Of a DNA stretch of 64,000 bases, positions 52,121-61,372 are shown in pieces. A program made the translations under genes and the position numbers. Position 1 is the stretch's first letter. Every line of letters starts with the position of its first letter. The notes below the pieces were generated by a model. That model did not search any database. It was not told where the DNA came from and was given only the letters and a program-made list of their open reading frames with translations. Source of the DNA: Bradyrhizobium jicamae (GTDB taxonomy: Bacteria > Pseudomonadota > Alphaproteobacteria > Rhizobiales > Xanthobacteraceae); assembly GCF_018130215.1 (NCBI RefSeq), contig NZ_JAFCKQ010000043.1:1-64000 (forward strand), read 5' to 3'.

Positions 52121-53167
52121 GTGCCGATCGAGAACGAATCCGCTGATGACTTGCAGCTCATCGTGCCGAATCTGCACAGGCGCTATTCCGGCGTCACCGC
52201 GACCAACCGCATGGTCGCGCCGAAGCTCGCAGGCATGCTCCGTGCGGCGTGGCTCGGCTCGCACCGGCCCGACGGCATTGCCGCGATGGGGTTTCGGGAT
52301 CTGATGTTTCTGTGGCGGCGCGCGACGCCAGTGATCTGGCACGCGCGGCGCAACGACGAGATGATCGCGGGGCTGGTCCTGCGTGCGCTCGGCTGGCCGC
52401 TGAAGCTGGTATTCACCTCGGCGGCGCAGCGGCATCATACCTGGCTGACGCGCTGGCTGATCCGCAACATGGACGCGATCATCGCCACCAGTCCGCTGTC
52501 GGCCTCCTATCTGAAACGGGAAGCGACCGTCGTGATGCATGGCGTCGATACCGACAGCTACGCGCCGCCGGCCGATCGCGCTGCGGCCTTTGCCGAGAGC
52601 GGATTGCCGGGGCGTTATGCGATCGGATGCTTCGGCCGGGTGCGTGCCCAGAAGGGCAGCGACGTGTTCGTCGATGCGATGTGCAAATTGCTGCCGCGCT
52701 ATCCGGACTTCACCGCGGTGATCGTCGGCGCCGTGGTACCGGAACAGCAGGCGTTCGCCAATGATCTGAAGCGGCGCATCGCGGCGGCCGGCCTGCAGTC
52801 GCGCATCATCATCACCGGCGAGCTCGACATCGAGGACGTCGTGCGCTGGTACCGGCGGCTGACGATCTACGCCTTCACCTCGCGCAACGAAGGCTTTGGG
52901 CTGACATTGATCGAGGCAATGTCCGCGGGCGCGGCGCTGGTGGCGTCGCGCGCCGGCGCCGCCGAATTCGTCGTCGAGGACGGCGTGACCGGCGTTCTGA
53001 CGCCATCAGGCGATGCCGATGCGCTTGTCGCGGCGCTGGAGCCTTTGATGCGCGATCCTGCGGCAGCAAGCGCGATGGGCGCGCGGGCTCGGGCGCGGGT
53101 TGTGGACAAGTTCAGCCTCGGTGCCGAAGCAAAAGCGATTGCCGCGGTCTATCGCACGTTGATCTGA
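52121..53167 (+). CDS. Glycosyltransferase family 4 (LPS core type)
   Basis: A 348-residue GT-B glycosyltransferase. The GTG at 52121 follows GGAG by about 6 bases and gives MPIENESADDLQLIVPNLHR; the ATG at 52076 is a longer option. PVIWHARRNDEMIAGL is the acceptor side, AIGCFGRVRAQKGSDVFVDA the donor-domain start, and FTSRNEGFGLTLIEAMSAGA holds the EX7E nucleotide-sugar motif. Homologues are common beside heptosyltransferase genes and add hexoses to the LPS core. Its last 19 bases overlap the end of the convergent heptosyltransferase gene. Confidence 0.82.
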   Translation: MPIENESADDLQLIVPNLHRRYSGVTATNRMVAPKLAGMLRAAWLGSHRPDGIAAMGFRDLMFLWRRATPVIWHARRNDEMIAGLVLRALGWPLKLVFTSAAQRHHTWLTRWLIRNMDAIIATSPLSASYLKREATVVMHGVDTDSYAPPADRAAAFAESGLPGRYAIGCFGRVRAQKGSDVFVDAMCKLLPRYPDFTAVIVGAVVPEQQAFANDLKRRIAAAGLQSRIIITGELDIEDVVRWYRRLTIYAFTSRNEGFGLTLIEAMSAGAALVASRAGAAEFVVEDGVTGVLTPSGDADALVAALEPLMRDPAAASAMGARARARVVDKFSLGAEAKAIAAVYRTLI

Positions 53168-54213
53168 GCCAAGATGCCTTGGGCGGTATCGACGATTTCG
53201 ACGGCCGCGATGTCGCGCATGCAGCGATGGTCGTTCATCGTGCAGACGGTACGCTGGCAGGGCTGGCACGGCAGCTTGCTCCTGGTCTGCCGCACCGTCG
53301 CGGCGAGGCCGTTGAGCGGGGCCCAGAGGTAGGGATCAGTCGGGCCGAAGATGCCCATGGTCGGCGTGCCGATTGCAGCGGCGATATGCATCAGCCCGGA
53401 ATCGTTCGTGATCGCGACGCTGGCCGCCGCCATCGCCAGGATGCCGTTGCGCAGATCGGTGCCCGTGAGGTCGCGGACCCGGGCGCCGCCTGTCGACGTG
53501 ATCTCCTGCGCCAGCGCCTTCTCGGCCGGACCGCCGACGACCCAGACATCAAGGGCCCGTTCGGCAAACAGGCGCGCGGCCTCCGGATAATATGTCCAGC
53601 GCTTCGAGGCGCCGACCGAGCCCGGCCCCAGCGCGATCGCGGAACCGTCGCCGAGGTTGTTGGCCTGGCGCCAGCGCGCGACCTCATCGGCAGGGACCTC
53701 GAGCTGCGGCACCGGCCATTCCGGCGGCAGCGCTGCGCCATCGGGCAGCGCCAGCGCCGCGTTCTTGTCGATGAAGCGCGGCAGCTTCTTCTCGCCCCAG
53801 CGCATTGCATTGATCAGGCCGAACCGGGCCTCGCCGAAGAACCCGACCCGCTCGGGGATGCCGGCCAGCGCAGGCGCGATGGCCGCCTTCCAGGTTCGCG
53901 GCAGCACCAGCGCCGTGGCATAGGCGCGTGCGCGCAGCTCGGCCGCCAGCGCCCATTGCCGTGCGAGCGCGAGCCGGCCGCGCGGCAGGTCGATCACGAT
54001 ACCCTTGCGGACGCCGGGCATGTAATCGACCAGCGGCGCGCACTGGCGGGTGACCAGCAGGTCGACCGGACGGTGCGGCCAACGCTTCCTGAGCACCCGG
54101 ACCACTGTGTGGCCGCGTACGAAATCGCCGATCCACATATAGGGCACGACCAGGATCGGACTCGCCTTAGAGCCATCCTCGGTCTCGATCCCTAATATTG
54201 AATCTGAATTCAT
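53149..54213 (-). CDS. waaF: Lipopolysaccharide heptosyltransferase (GT9)
   Basis: A 354-residue GT9 enzyme that adds L-glycero-D-manno-heptose to the inner core from ADP-heptose. The ATG at 54213 gives MNSDSILGIETEDGSKASPI. ILVVPYMWIGDFVRGHTVVR is the acceptor-side start and ALGPGSVGASKRWTYYPEAA the ADP-binding motif. VAITNDSGLMHIAAAIGTPT with GIFGPTDPYLWAPL is the diagnostic GT9 signature. The Cys-rich LPCQPCQRTVCTMNDHRCMR is typical of heptosyltransferase II. It is divergent from hldD (about 150 bases), the gene that makes its donor. Heptosyltransferase I or III are alternatives. Confidence 0.85.
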   Translation of the reverse strand: MNSDSILGIETEDGSKASPILVVPYMWIGDFVRGHTVVRVLRKRWPHRPVDLLVTRQCAPLVDYMPGVRKGIVIDLPRGRLALARQWALAAELRARAYATALVLPRTWKAAIAPALAGIPERVGFFGEARFGLINAMRWGEKKLPRFIDKNAALALPDGAALPPEWPVPQLEVPADEVARWRQANNLGDGSAIALGPGSVGASKRWTYYPEAARLFAERALDVWVVGGPAEKALAQEITSTGGARVRDLTGTDLRNGILAMAAASVAITNDSGLMHIAAAIGTPTMGIFGPTDPYLWAPLNGLAATVRQTRSKLPCQPCQRTVCTMNDHRCMRDIAAVEIVDTAQGILAQINVR

Positions 54214-54361
54214 ATCTAAGTATGTGCCAGGCCGCACCGATCGGGCCCTGTCGGTAACCGGTTCGCATCAGGAGGTAAAGCCGGCGTTGCCTGCGGCGCG
54301 GGAGTGGGGCAAAGGTGACGGTCGCAATGGGTATGGATGGAACTTTGGGCAGGATTTCGTC

Positions 54362-55342
54362 ATGTTTCTGGTAACCGGCGGCGCCGGTTTTATCGGATCG
54401 AACGTGGTCGCCGCGCTGAACGAGGCCGGGCGCAGCGACGTCGTGGTTTCCGATATCCTCGGGCATGACGGCAAGTGGCGGAACCTGGCCAAGCGGCAGC
54501 TGGCCGATTTCGTTCCTCCGGCGGCACTGCTGGACTGGCTCCGCGGGCGGCATCTCGACGCCGTGGTCCATCTCGGGGCGATCTCGGAGACCACGGCGAC
54601 CGACGGCGATCTGGTGATCGAGACAAATTTCCGCCTTTCGCTGCGGCTGCTCGACTGGTGCACGGCCAATACCACGCCGTTCATCTACGCTTCATCGGCG
54701 GCGACCTATGGCGACGGCGAGCAGGGCTTTGCCGACGATCCCTCGGTTGCGGCGCTGAAGCGGTTACGCCCGATGAACCTCTACGGATGGAGCAAGCAAC
54801 TGTTCGATCTCGCGGTCGCCGAGCGCACGGCGAAGGGCGAGCGACTGCCACCGCAGTGCACCGGCCTGAAATTCTTCAACGTGTTCGGCCCGAACGAATA
54901 TCACAAGGGCACGATGATGAGCGTGCTGGCGCGCCGCTTCGACGACATTAGGAATGGCCGTGCCGTGCAATTGTTCAAGTCGCATCGTGACGGCATCGCC
55001 GACGGCGACCAGCGCCGCGACTTCATCTATGTCGACGACGTCGTGCGGGTGGTGATGTGGCTGCTCGCGACGCCAAAGGTCAGCGGGCTCTTCAACGTCG
55101 GGACCGGCAAGGCGCGCAGCTTCAAGGACCTGATCGTTTCGGCCTACGGCGCGCTCGGCCTTGCGCCCAACATCCAGTATGTCGACATGCCCGAGCAGAT
55201 TCGCGGCAGCTACCAATATTTCACCCAGAGCGAGGTCGATCGCCTCAGGCGCGCCGGCTACAATGGCGGCTTCACCCCGCTGGAGCAGGCGGTCGACGCC
55301 TATGTGACGGGGTTTCTCGACCGCGCCGATCGCTATCGCTGA
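54362..55342 (+). CDS. hldD: ADP-glyceromanno-heptose 6-epimerase
   Basis: A 326-residue SDR epimerase. The ATG at 54362 opens the cofactor motif directly (MFLVTGGAGFIGSNVVAALN); longer upstream starts overlap the divergent heptosyltransferase promoter. SSAATYGDGEQGFADD and MNLYGWSKQLFDLAVAERTA give the catalytic residues, KFFNVFGPNEYHKGTMMSVL is the HldD signature, and LFKSHRDGIADGDQRRDFIY the substrate loop. The enzyme converts ADP-D,D-heptose to ADP-L,D-heptose. hldE begins 8 bases after its stop. Confidence 0.95.
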   Translation: MFLVTGGAGFIGSNVVAALNEAGRSDVVVSDILGHDGKWRNLAKRQLADFVPPAALLDWLRGRHLDAVVHLGAISETTATDGDLVIETNFRLSLRLLDWCTANTTPFIYASSAATYGDGEQGFADDPSVAALKRLRPMNLYGWSKQLFDLAVAERTAKGERLPPQCTGLKFFNVFGPNEYHKGTMMSVLARRFDDIRNGRAVQLFKSHRDGIADGDQRRDFIYVDDVVRVVMWLLATPKVSGLFNVGTGKARSFKDLIVSAYGALGLAPNIQYVDMPEQIRGSYQYFTQSEVDRLRRAGYNGGFTPLEQAVDAYVTGFLDRADRYR

Positions 55343-55349
55343 GGCACCG

Positions 55350-56822
55350 ATGTTCGATTTTGAAGTCCTCTCGCAAGCGATCTCCGGCCAGACCGTGCTC
55401 TGCATCGGCGACCTCATGCTCGACGAGTTCGTCTACGGAGAGGTGTCGCGGATCTCGCCGGAGGCGCCGGCGCCCGTGATCGCGGTCAGGCGCAGCGAGA
55501 CCAATATCGGCGGCGCCGGCAACGTCGCGCGCAACATCGCCTCGCTCGGCGGACGCTGCATCTTCGTCGGCCTGATCGGCGACGACGCCGCCGGCGTCGC
55601 GCTCGCGGCGGCGCTGGCCGGGGAAAGTGGCATCGAAAGCGTGCTGGTGCGCGATGCTGCGCGTCCGACCACGCGCAAGGTCCGTTTCGTCTCCGAGCAT
55701 TTCTCCACCCACATGCTGCGCTCCGACTGGGAGCTCGCCGCACCAGCCGCGCCCGAAATCGAGCAGCAGCTGATCGACGCGATCCTGCCGCTTCTGGCGC
55801 GCGCCGACATCGTGCTGCTGTCCGATTACGCCAAGGGCGTGCTCACCGCGCGTGTGATCCGCAACGTGATCGACGCCGCGCGCCACGCGAAGAAACGCGT
55901 GATCGTCGACCCCAAGAGCGCCAATCTCGCGATCTATCGCGGCGCCACGGTGCTGACGCCGAACCGCAAGGAATTTGCCGAGGCGACCCGCAGCCGCGCA
56001 GACACACAGGAGAGCATCGCGCAGGCCGCGCCCGACGCGATTTACCTCGCCGATTGCGAGGCAATGCTGGTGACGCAGGGCGAGCACGGCATGACGCTGG
56101 TGACGCGATCGGGCGAGGCCGTGCATGTGCCTGCGCTGCCGGTCAAGGTGCGCGATGTCTCGGGCGCAGGCGATACGGTCGCCGCGATGCTTGCGCTTGC
56201 GCTGGCCGGCGGCGCCGACTGGGAAGGCGCGCTGCGGATGGCGAGCGCGGCCGCCGCCGTCGCGGTCGGCAAGACCGGCACCGCCGTGGTCACGCCGGAG
56301 GAATTGCGGCGCAGGATCCTGCCGCACGCCTCGCTCGCGGCCGAGGACAAGATCGTCGCGGCCGGCGGCGACATCGACGCTCATCTGGCGGACTGGCGGG
56401 CGCAGGATTTGCGCATCGGCTTCACCAATGGCTGCTTCGACATCCTGCATCCCGGCCACGTCGGGGTGCTGACCGCGGCGCGCCGCGCCTGCGACCGTCT
56501 CGTCGTCGGCCTCAACAGCGACGCCTCGGTGAAGCGGCTGAAGGGCGAGGGGCGTCCGGTGCAGGACGCCCGCGCCCGTGCCGAAGTGCTGGCGGCGCTC
56601 GAAGCCGTCGACCTCGTCGCGATCTTCGAGGAGGACACGCCGATCAACCTGATCACGAAAGTGCGGCCGAGCGTGCTGGTCAAGGGCGGCGACTATACCC
56701 GCGAGCAGGTGGTCGGTCACGAGATCGTCGAAGCCGCCGGCGGCGAGGTGCTGCTGATCGACATCCTGCCCGGCCACAGCACTACGTCGCTGGTCGATCG
56801 CGCCCGCGGAGGCGGGGCGTGA
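55350..56822 (+). CDS. hldE: Bifunctional D-beta-D-heptose 7-phosphate kinase / 1-phosphate adenylyltransferase
   Basis: A 490-residue fusion. The N-terminal ribokinase domain (to about 320) has LCIGDLMLDEFVYGEVSRIS, RRSETNIGGAGNVARNIASL and the ATP/acid motif VRDVSGAGDTVAAMLALALA. The C-terminal cytidylyltransferase-like domain begins IGFTNGCFDILHPGHVGVLT, with the HxGH motif at HPGH, then LIVGLNSDASVKRLKGEGRP-like sequence. It phosphorylates heptose 7-phosphate at O1 and then adenylylates it, after GmhB removes the 7-phosphate. gmhA is not in the window and gmhB is about 45 kb away. It overlaps the O-antigen ligase gene by 4 bases. Confidence 0.95.
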   Translation: MFDFEVLSQAISGQTVLCIGDLMLDEFVYGEVSRISPEAPAPVIAVRRSETNIGGAGNVARNIASLGGRCIFVGLIGDDAAGVALAAALAGESGIESVLVRDAARPTTRKVRFVSEHFSTHMLRSDWELAAPAAPEIEQQLIDAILPLLARADIVLLSDYAKGVLTARVIRNVIDAARHAKKRVIVDPKSANLAIYRGATVLTPNRKEFAEATRSRADTQESIAQAAPDAIYLADCEAMLVTQGEHGMTLVTRSGEAVHVPALPVKVRDVSGAGDTVAAMLALALAGGADWEGALRMASAAAAVAVGKTGTAVVTPEELRRRILPHASLAAEDKIVAAGGDIDAHLADWRAQDLRIGFTNGCFDILHPGHVGVLTAARRACDRLVVGLNSDASVKRLKGEGRPVQDARARAEVLAALEAVDLVAIFEEDTPINLITKVRPSVLVKGGDYTREQVVGHEIVEAAGGEVLLIDILPGHSTTSLVDRARGGGA

Positions 56823-58090
56823 GCGCGCACTCGGCCAACGAGAAGGCTGCCACACTGCCGATCTGGCGCGATCCAGCCCGCTGGCGAACGACAAGCGACG
56901 TGGTCGCAATTTTGATCGCGCTATCGTTGCCCTGGTCGACGTCGCTCGTCGGCATCTTTGGTGTGGTCCTACTGATCGTCATCACTCCGACGCTCAACCT
57001 GCCGGTGTTCTGGACTCTATTGAAGCGGCCGATCAGCGCAGCGCCTGTTGCGCTGTTTGTCCTCGCGCTGACAGGTACGTTGTGGTCCGACGCTGCCTGG
57101 GGAGCGAGACTGTATGCAGTCGGGCCGACGGCTAAACTCCTTGTCCTCCCGTTCCTGATGTATCATTTCCAGTTTTCGACACGCGGAAACTGGGTGTTGG
57201 TTGCTTTCCTAATCTCGTGCGCGCTACTTATGCTGATGTCCTGGCTCGTGCTGCTGCATCCAGAACTTTCGCTCAAGCCGCCAGACTTCGCAGAGCGCGG
57301 CGTCTTCGTCAAAAACTACATCGACCAGAGTCAGGAATTCACGCTGTGCGCGGTCGCACTCGCCTACCCGGTCGTGACGCTGCTACGGGAAAAGCGGGTA
57401 GCGATGGCTCTGCTGCTGATCGCTGTGGCACTCGGTTTTTTTGCAAATATGGTTTTCGTGGTGGTGTCGCGGACTGCGGTTGTCACCGTTCCAATCTTGT
57501 TTGCGGTGTTTGCACTGCTCCATCTGCGGTGGCGCAGCATCGCCTTGCTGATGTGCGCGGTCGTCTTGCTCGCCGTGGCGGCTTGGTTTTCCTCGCCACA
57601 CTTGCGTTGGACAGCCGAGACATTTACCCGTGACTACAGGCTCTACAAGGAACAGAACATTCCGACCTCGATCGGACTCCGGCTCGAGTTCTGGCGCAAG
57701 TCGCTCGGCTTTTTCTCAGAGGCGCCAGTGATCGGACACGGGACGGGCGCGACGCGGGGCCTGTTTGAACGCGCCGCGACAGCGGTACCCAACCAAGCCT
57801 CCAGCGAAGTGATCGGCAATCCGCATAATCAGACGTTGAACGTTGCGGTACAATGGGGCCTTGTCGGCATCGTGGTGCTGTTCGGGATCTGGACGCTGCA
57901 TCTCCTGCTTTTCCGCGGTGATGGGCTGGTTAGTTGGGTCGGCCTGCTTGTAGTCGTGCAGAACATCTTCACCTCGCTCTTTAATTCTCATATCTTCGAT
58001 TTCCACGAAGGTTGGATGTATGTACTCGGTGTCGGCGTCGCTGGCGGCATGGTGCTGAAGGAGCGATCACTCAATGCGCGCAGGATTTGA
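56819..58090 (+). CDS. O-antigen ligase / polymerase family membrane protein (WaaL-like)
   Basis: A 423-residue multi-spanning protein with about 12 helices. A GTG start at 56819 overlaps the hldE stop, so translation is coupled. TSDVVAILIALSLPWSTSLV opens helix 1, and the large periplasmic loop near residue 300-340 has SIGLRLEFWRKSLGFFSEAP, VIGHGTGATRGLF and NPHNQTLNVAVQWGLVGIVV, the family signature with the catalytic His. WaaL joins the undecaprenyl-linked O-chain to the lipid A-core. An O-antigen polymerase (Wzy) has the same layout and cannot be excluded. Composition is less GC-rich than hldE, suggesting that this gene and the next arrived together. Confidence 0.8.
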   Translation: MSAHSANEKAATLPIWRDPARWRTTSDVVAILIALSLPWSTSLVGIFGVVLLIVITPTLNLPVFWTLLKRPISAAPVALFVLALTGTLWSDAAWGARLYAVGPTAKLLVLPFLMYHFQFSTRGNWVLVAFLISCALLMLMSWLVLLHPELSLKPPDFAERGVFVKNYIDQSQEFTLCAVALAYPVVTLLREKRVAMALLLIAVALGFFANMVFVVVSRTAVVTVPILFAVFALLHLRWRSIALLMCAVVLLAVAAWFSSPHLRWTAETFTRDYRLYKEQNIPTSIGLRLEFWRKSLGFFSEAPVIGHGTGATRGLFERAATAVPNQASSEVIGNPHNQTLNVAVQWGLVGIVVLFGIWTLHLLLFRGDGLVSWVGLLVVVQNIFTSLFNSHIFDFHEGWMYVLGVGVAGGMVLKERSLNARRI

Positions 58091-58192
58091 CGTTAAAAAT
58101 GCTTTCGATTGCTGGCATATACGGCATAGATGCGCTATCAGCCCCCTTATGCCGCATCGCAAGACGTCGAGTGGCCCATATCGTTTCGTCTC

Positions 58193-60109
58193 ATGACGCA
58201 TTTTTCACAATTCACGCCGCGTAACGTCCTGATTGTAGTTCATGATGCGATCGCCACGGCATTTGCATTGTCGGCGAGCTTCTATCTCCGTTTTGACGGC
58301 GAACTACTCGACGAACGGCTGCCGCTGCTGCTCCGCATTCTGCCGTGGTTCGTCCTTTTCAGCATCGTTGTCTGCTATGCTTGCAATCTGACCACCTCAA
58401 AATGGCGTTTCACATCTCTTCCTGATGCCCTGAATATTCTGCGCGTCTCGGTGCTGCTAACGCTTACGCTCGTGGTGCTGGACTATACGTTCCTGTTCGC
58501 TGGTGCGCGCTCGCCTGGTTTCGTATTGCTCGGGCGTGTCACAATCATCCTTTTCTTTTTCCTCGAGGTGTTCGCGCTGAGTACGCTGCGCTTAGGTTAT
58601 CGCTATTTTCGCTATTCTCGGACCCGACATCATGCACGGTCCGATCATGCTGCTTCTGCTTTGCTAGTCGGGCGCACCGCGGACGCCGAAGTCGTGCTGC
58701 GTGGAATAGAGAACGGTGCCATAAAGCGGCTTTGGCCGGTTGGTGTGCTGTCGCCGTCGGAGGCGGACAGGGGTCAGAAGATTCGCAACATCCCGGTGGT
58801 CGGTGGGGTCGACGACTTCGATGTTGTAATTCGAGAATTTGAAAGCCGCCGGAAGCCGATCAAGCGCGTGGTCATGACGCCGTCAGCGTTCGCCCCCGAG
58901 GCACATCCTGAGAGCGTGCTGATGCGTGCTAGGCGGTTGGGTTTGGTCGTGAGCCGTCTGCCATCCTTGGAAAGCGGCGATACGCCAAGGCTCACCAATG
59001 TCGCGGTTGAAGACCTGCTGTTACGCCCTATGGAGGCGATCGACTACGCTCGGCTCGAGGCGCTTGTGAAAGGCAAATCCATCATCGTAACCGGCGGTGG
59101 TGGTTCAATTGGCGCCGAAATTTGTGAACGGGTCGCGACCTTTGGAGCTTCTCGTTTGCTGATAATTGAGAATTCGGAACCCGCACTCTATGCAATCACC
59201 GAGGCGTTGGCAGCACGTGAGACCGACGTCATTGTCGAGGGGCGCATCGCTGATATTCGTGACCGCGAGCGTATCATTCGCCTCACGTGCGAGTTCAGGC
59301 CTGACATCGTGTTTCACGCTGCGGCGCTCAAGCACGTTCCGATCCTCGAGCGAGACTGGAGCGAAGGCGTCAAGACCAATATTTTTGGCTCGGTCAACGT
59401 GGCTGATGCTGCCTTGGCGGCTGGCGCTATTGCGATGGTTATGATTTCGACTGACAAGGCAATTGAGCCTGTGTCGATGCTTGGTCTGACCAAGCGTTTC
59501 GCCGAAATGTACTGCCAGTCTCTGGATCACGAGCTGATGGTCAAGTCGGCCGGAAAGTCGCATATGCGTCTAATCTCGGTGCGTTTCGGCAACGTACTCG
59601 CATCGAATGGGTCGGTTGTGCCTAAGTTCAAGGCGCAGATTGAAGCGGGTGGTCCGGTCACGGTTACCCATCCAGACATGGTCCGTTATTTTATGACGAT
59701 CCGCGAAGCCTGCGACCTTGTTGTAATGGCGGCAACGCATGCAATAACGCCAGCGCGGCCAGACGTATCTGTGTATGTCTTGAATATGGGGCAGCCGGTC
59801 AAGATAGTTGACCTGGCCGAGCGGATGATCCGTCTGTCGGGTCTGCAGCCCGGCGTCGATGTCGAGATAGTGTTCAGTGGCATCCGTCCCGGCGAGCGCT
59901 TGAACGAGATCCTGTTCGCAAATCAGGAGCCTACGATCGAAATCGGCGTGGCCGGTATTATGGCAGCTAAACCAAAACAGTCGCCCTTGTTGACGATGCG
60001 AAAGTGGCTAGCCGCGCTGGAGGAGGCGATCGCTAAGGACGATCGCGTAACTATCCGCGCCGTTTTGAAGGATGCCGTGCCCGAGTTCAGCTCGGACGCT
60101 GCCTACTAA
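58193..60109 (+). CDS. Membrane nucleotide-sugar 4,6-dehydratase (PglF/WbpM/CapD family)
   Basis: A 638-residue protein. Four N-terminal helices are followed by a small Rossmann-like segment and a large SDR domain. The cofactor motif SIIVTGGGGSIGAEICERVA begins near residue 295, and the catalytic region MVMISTDKAIEPVSMLGLTK follows in the pattern of membrane 4,6-dehydratases. VRFGNVLASNGSVVPKFKAQ and VFSGIRPGERLNEILFANQE are also typical. It would convert UDP-GlcNAc to UDP-4-keto-6-deoxy-GlcNAc, the first step to QuiNAc, FucNAc or bacillosamine. Start at the ATG 58193 gives the first helix directly. A/T-rich codon use matches the preceding gene. It pairs with the reductase at 61369 and the phosphotransferase at 62327. 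Confidence 0.85.
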   Translation: MTHFSQFTPRNVLIVVHDAIATAFALSASFYLRFDGELLDERLPLLLRILPWFVLFSIVVCYACNLTTSKWRFTSLPDALNILRVSVLLTLTLVVLDYTFLFAGARSPGFVLLGRVTIILFFFLEVFALSTLRLGYRYFRYSRTRHHARSDHAASALLVGRTADAEVVLRGIENGAIKRLWPVGVLSPSEADRGQKIRNIPVVGGVDDFDVVIREFESRRKPIKRVVMTPSAFAPEAHPESVLMRARRLGLVVSRLPSLESGDTPRLTNVAVEDLLLRPMEAIDYARLEALVKGKSIIVTGGGGSIGAEICERVATFGASRLLIIENSEPALYAITEALAARETDVIVEGRIADIRDRERIIRLTCEFRPDIVFHAAALKHVPILERDWSEGVKTNIFGSVNVADAALAAGAIAMVMISTDKAIEPVSMLGLTKRFAEMYCQSLDHELMVKSAGKSHMRLISVRFGNVLASNGSVVPKFKAQIEAGGPVTVTHPDMVRYFMTIREACDLVVMAATHAITPARPDVSVYVLNMGQPVKIVDLAERMIRLSGLQPGVDVEIVFSGIRPGERLNEILFANQEPTIEIGVAGIMAAKPKQSPLLTMRKWLAALEEAIAKDDRVTIRAVLKDAVPEFSSDAAY

Positions 60110-60157
60110 TCGAGCCGTCGTGCGGTCGGCGTTGCAATACCGTGTCGAAAGCCATTG

Positions 60158-61372
60158 ATGCGCAAGCCCAGCAAAGTCGTCGTCGTCAGTCAGCATTATC
60201 CGCCGGATCACTCAACGACCGCCGCGATCATGGCCGCGATCGCCGAGCGAGTCGCAGCGGATGTGGAGGTGATGGTGGTGTCGGGGATGCTGGGCTCGGC
60301 CAAGCCGGCGGCACCCGGACTGCCGGTCGTCGTTGAGATCAGGAACTGGCTGCCGGGCAAGTCAGCGCTCGTCAAGCGCGCCTTGGCGGAGGCGTTGTTC
60401 ACGATGCGGATCTTCTTCGCGCTGCTGGCGCAGCTCAAGCGCGGCGACGTGGCGCTGACGGTGACCGCGCCCTTCGTGCTACCTTATGCGGTGGTGGCCG
60501 CGGCACGGCTCAAGGGAGCGAAGTCGGCGCTGATCCTGCATGACCTGTTCCCCGACGTACTCGTGATGGCCGGGCTGCTGCGCTCCTCATCGCTCGTTGG
60601 GCGGGCGATGCGCGCGATCAACGCACTGATGTTCCGGGCGCTCAACGCGGTCGTCGTAATCGGGCGCGACGCCGAGAAGCTGTTGCTGAGCTACCGCGGA
60701 ATGTCGCTCGACAAGATCAGGTTTATTCCGAACTGGACCACGCTCACGCCCGCGATCCGCCCGGTCAGTCCGGACAATCCCTTTCGCGCGGCGCTTGCGG
60801 CGCGCTTCGTGGTCGGACTATCAGGCAATCTCGGCTTCACCCACGACCCGGACATCGTGTTCGAGGCGGCACGACTGCTCGCCGGACAAAGCGACATCCA
60901 TTTCCTGCTCTCGGGCTGGGGCATCGGCTTCGACCGGCTCAAGGAGATGCAATCCGCTGCCGGGCTTGCCAATGTCACATTGGTCGAGCGCGTTGCGGAC
61001 AAGGACCTCGACGCGTTACTCTCCAGCGCTGACGTCTGGCTCATTCCCTATCGCAAGGACGTCGCCGGCGTGTCGGTCCCCAGCCGGTTCTATAATCTGC
61101 TCGCGGCGGGCCGACCCGTCATTCTCGTTTCCGAACCCGAAGCCGAGGCTGCGCTAACCGTGAAGGAAAACAGGCTGGGCTGGGTCGTGACACCCGGCAA
61201 ACCCGATCAACTCGCCAACGCGGTCAAGCAGGCCGCGCAGGGGCCGGACGCTGCGATGGCCGAGCGCGCTGTCGCGGCGGCGCGGACGTTCAGTCCCGAC
61301 CGGGCCCTTAACGGCTACGCCGCGCTGATCCGGGAATTGCTGGGCGGTTCTGATGCGGGGCAGGTGGCATGA
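60158..61372 (+). CDS. Glycosyltransferase family 4 (WbuB-like), intact
   Basis: A 404-residue GT-B enzyme. VVVVSQHYPPDHSTTAAIMA is the start (acceptor-binding), VTAPFVLPYAVVAAARLKGA and SALILHDLFPDVLVMAGLLR are characteristic, and FVVGLSGNLGFTHDPDIVFE is the donor-domain start. AGVSVPSRFYNLLAAGRPVI is the nucleotide-sugar motif. It is the intact relative of the pseudogene at 8926-9899. WbuB-type enzymes add the second sugar after the initiating residue, which fits the initiating transferase downstream. It overlaps the next gene by 4 bases (ATGA). Confidence 0.87.
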   Translation: MRKPSKVVVVSQHYPPDHSTTAAIMAAIAERVAADVEVMVVSGMLGSAKPAAPGLPVVVEIRNWLPGKSALVKRALAEALFTMRIFFALLAQLKRGDVALTVTAPFVLPYAVVAAARLKGAKSALILHDLFPDVLVMAGLLRSSSLVGRAMRAINALMFRALNAVVVIGRDAEKLLLSYRGMSLDKIRFIPNWTTLTPAIRPVSPDNPFRAALAARFVVGLSGNLGFTHDPDIVFEAARLLAGQSDIHFLLSGWGIGFDRLKEMQSAAGLANVTLVERVADKDLDALLSSADVWLIPYRKDVAGVSVPSRFYNLLAAGRPVILVSEPEAEAALTVKENRLGWVVTPGKPDQLANAVKQAAQGPDAAMAERAVAAARTFSPDRALNGYAALIRELLGGSDAGQVA

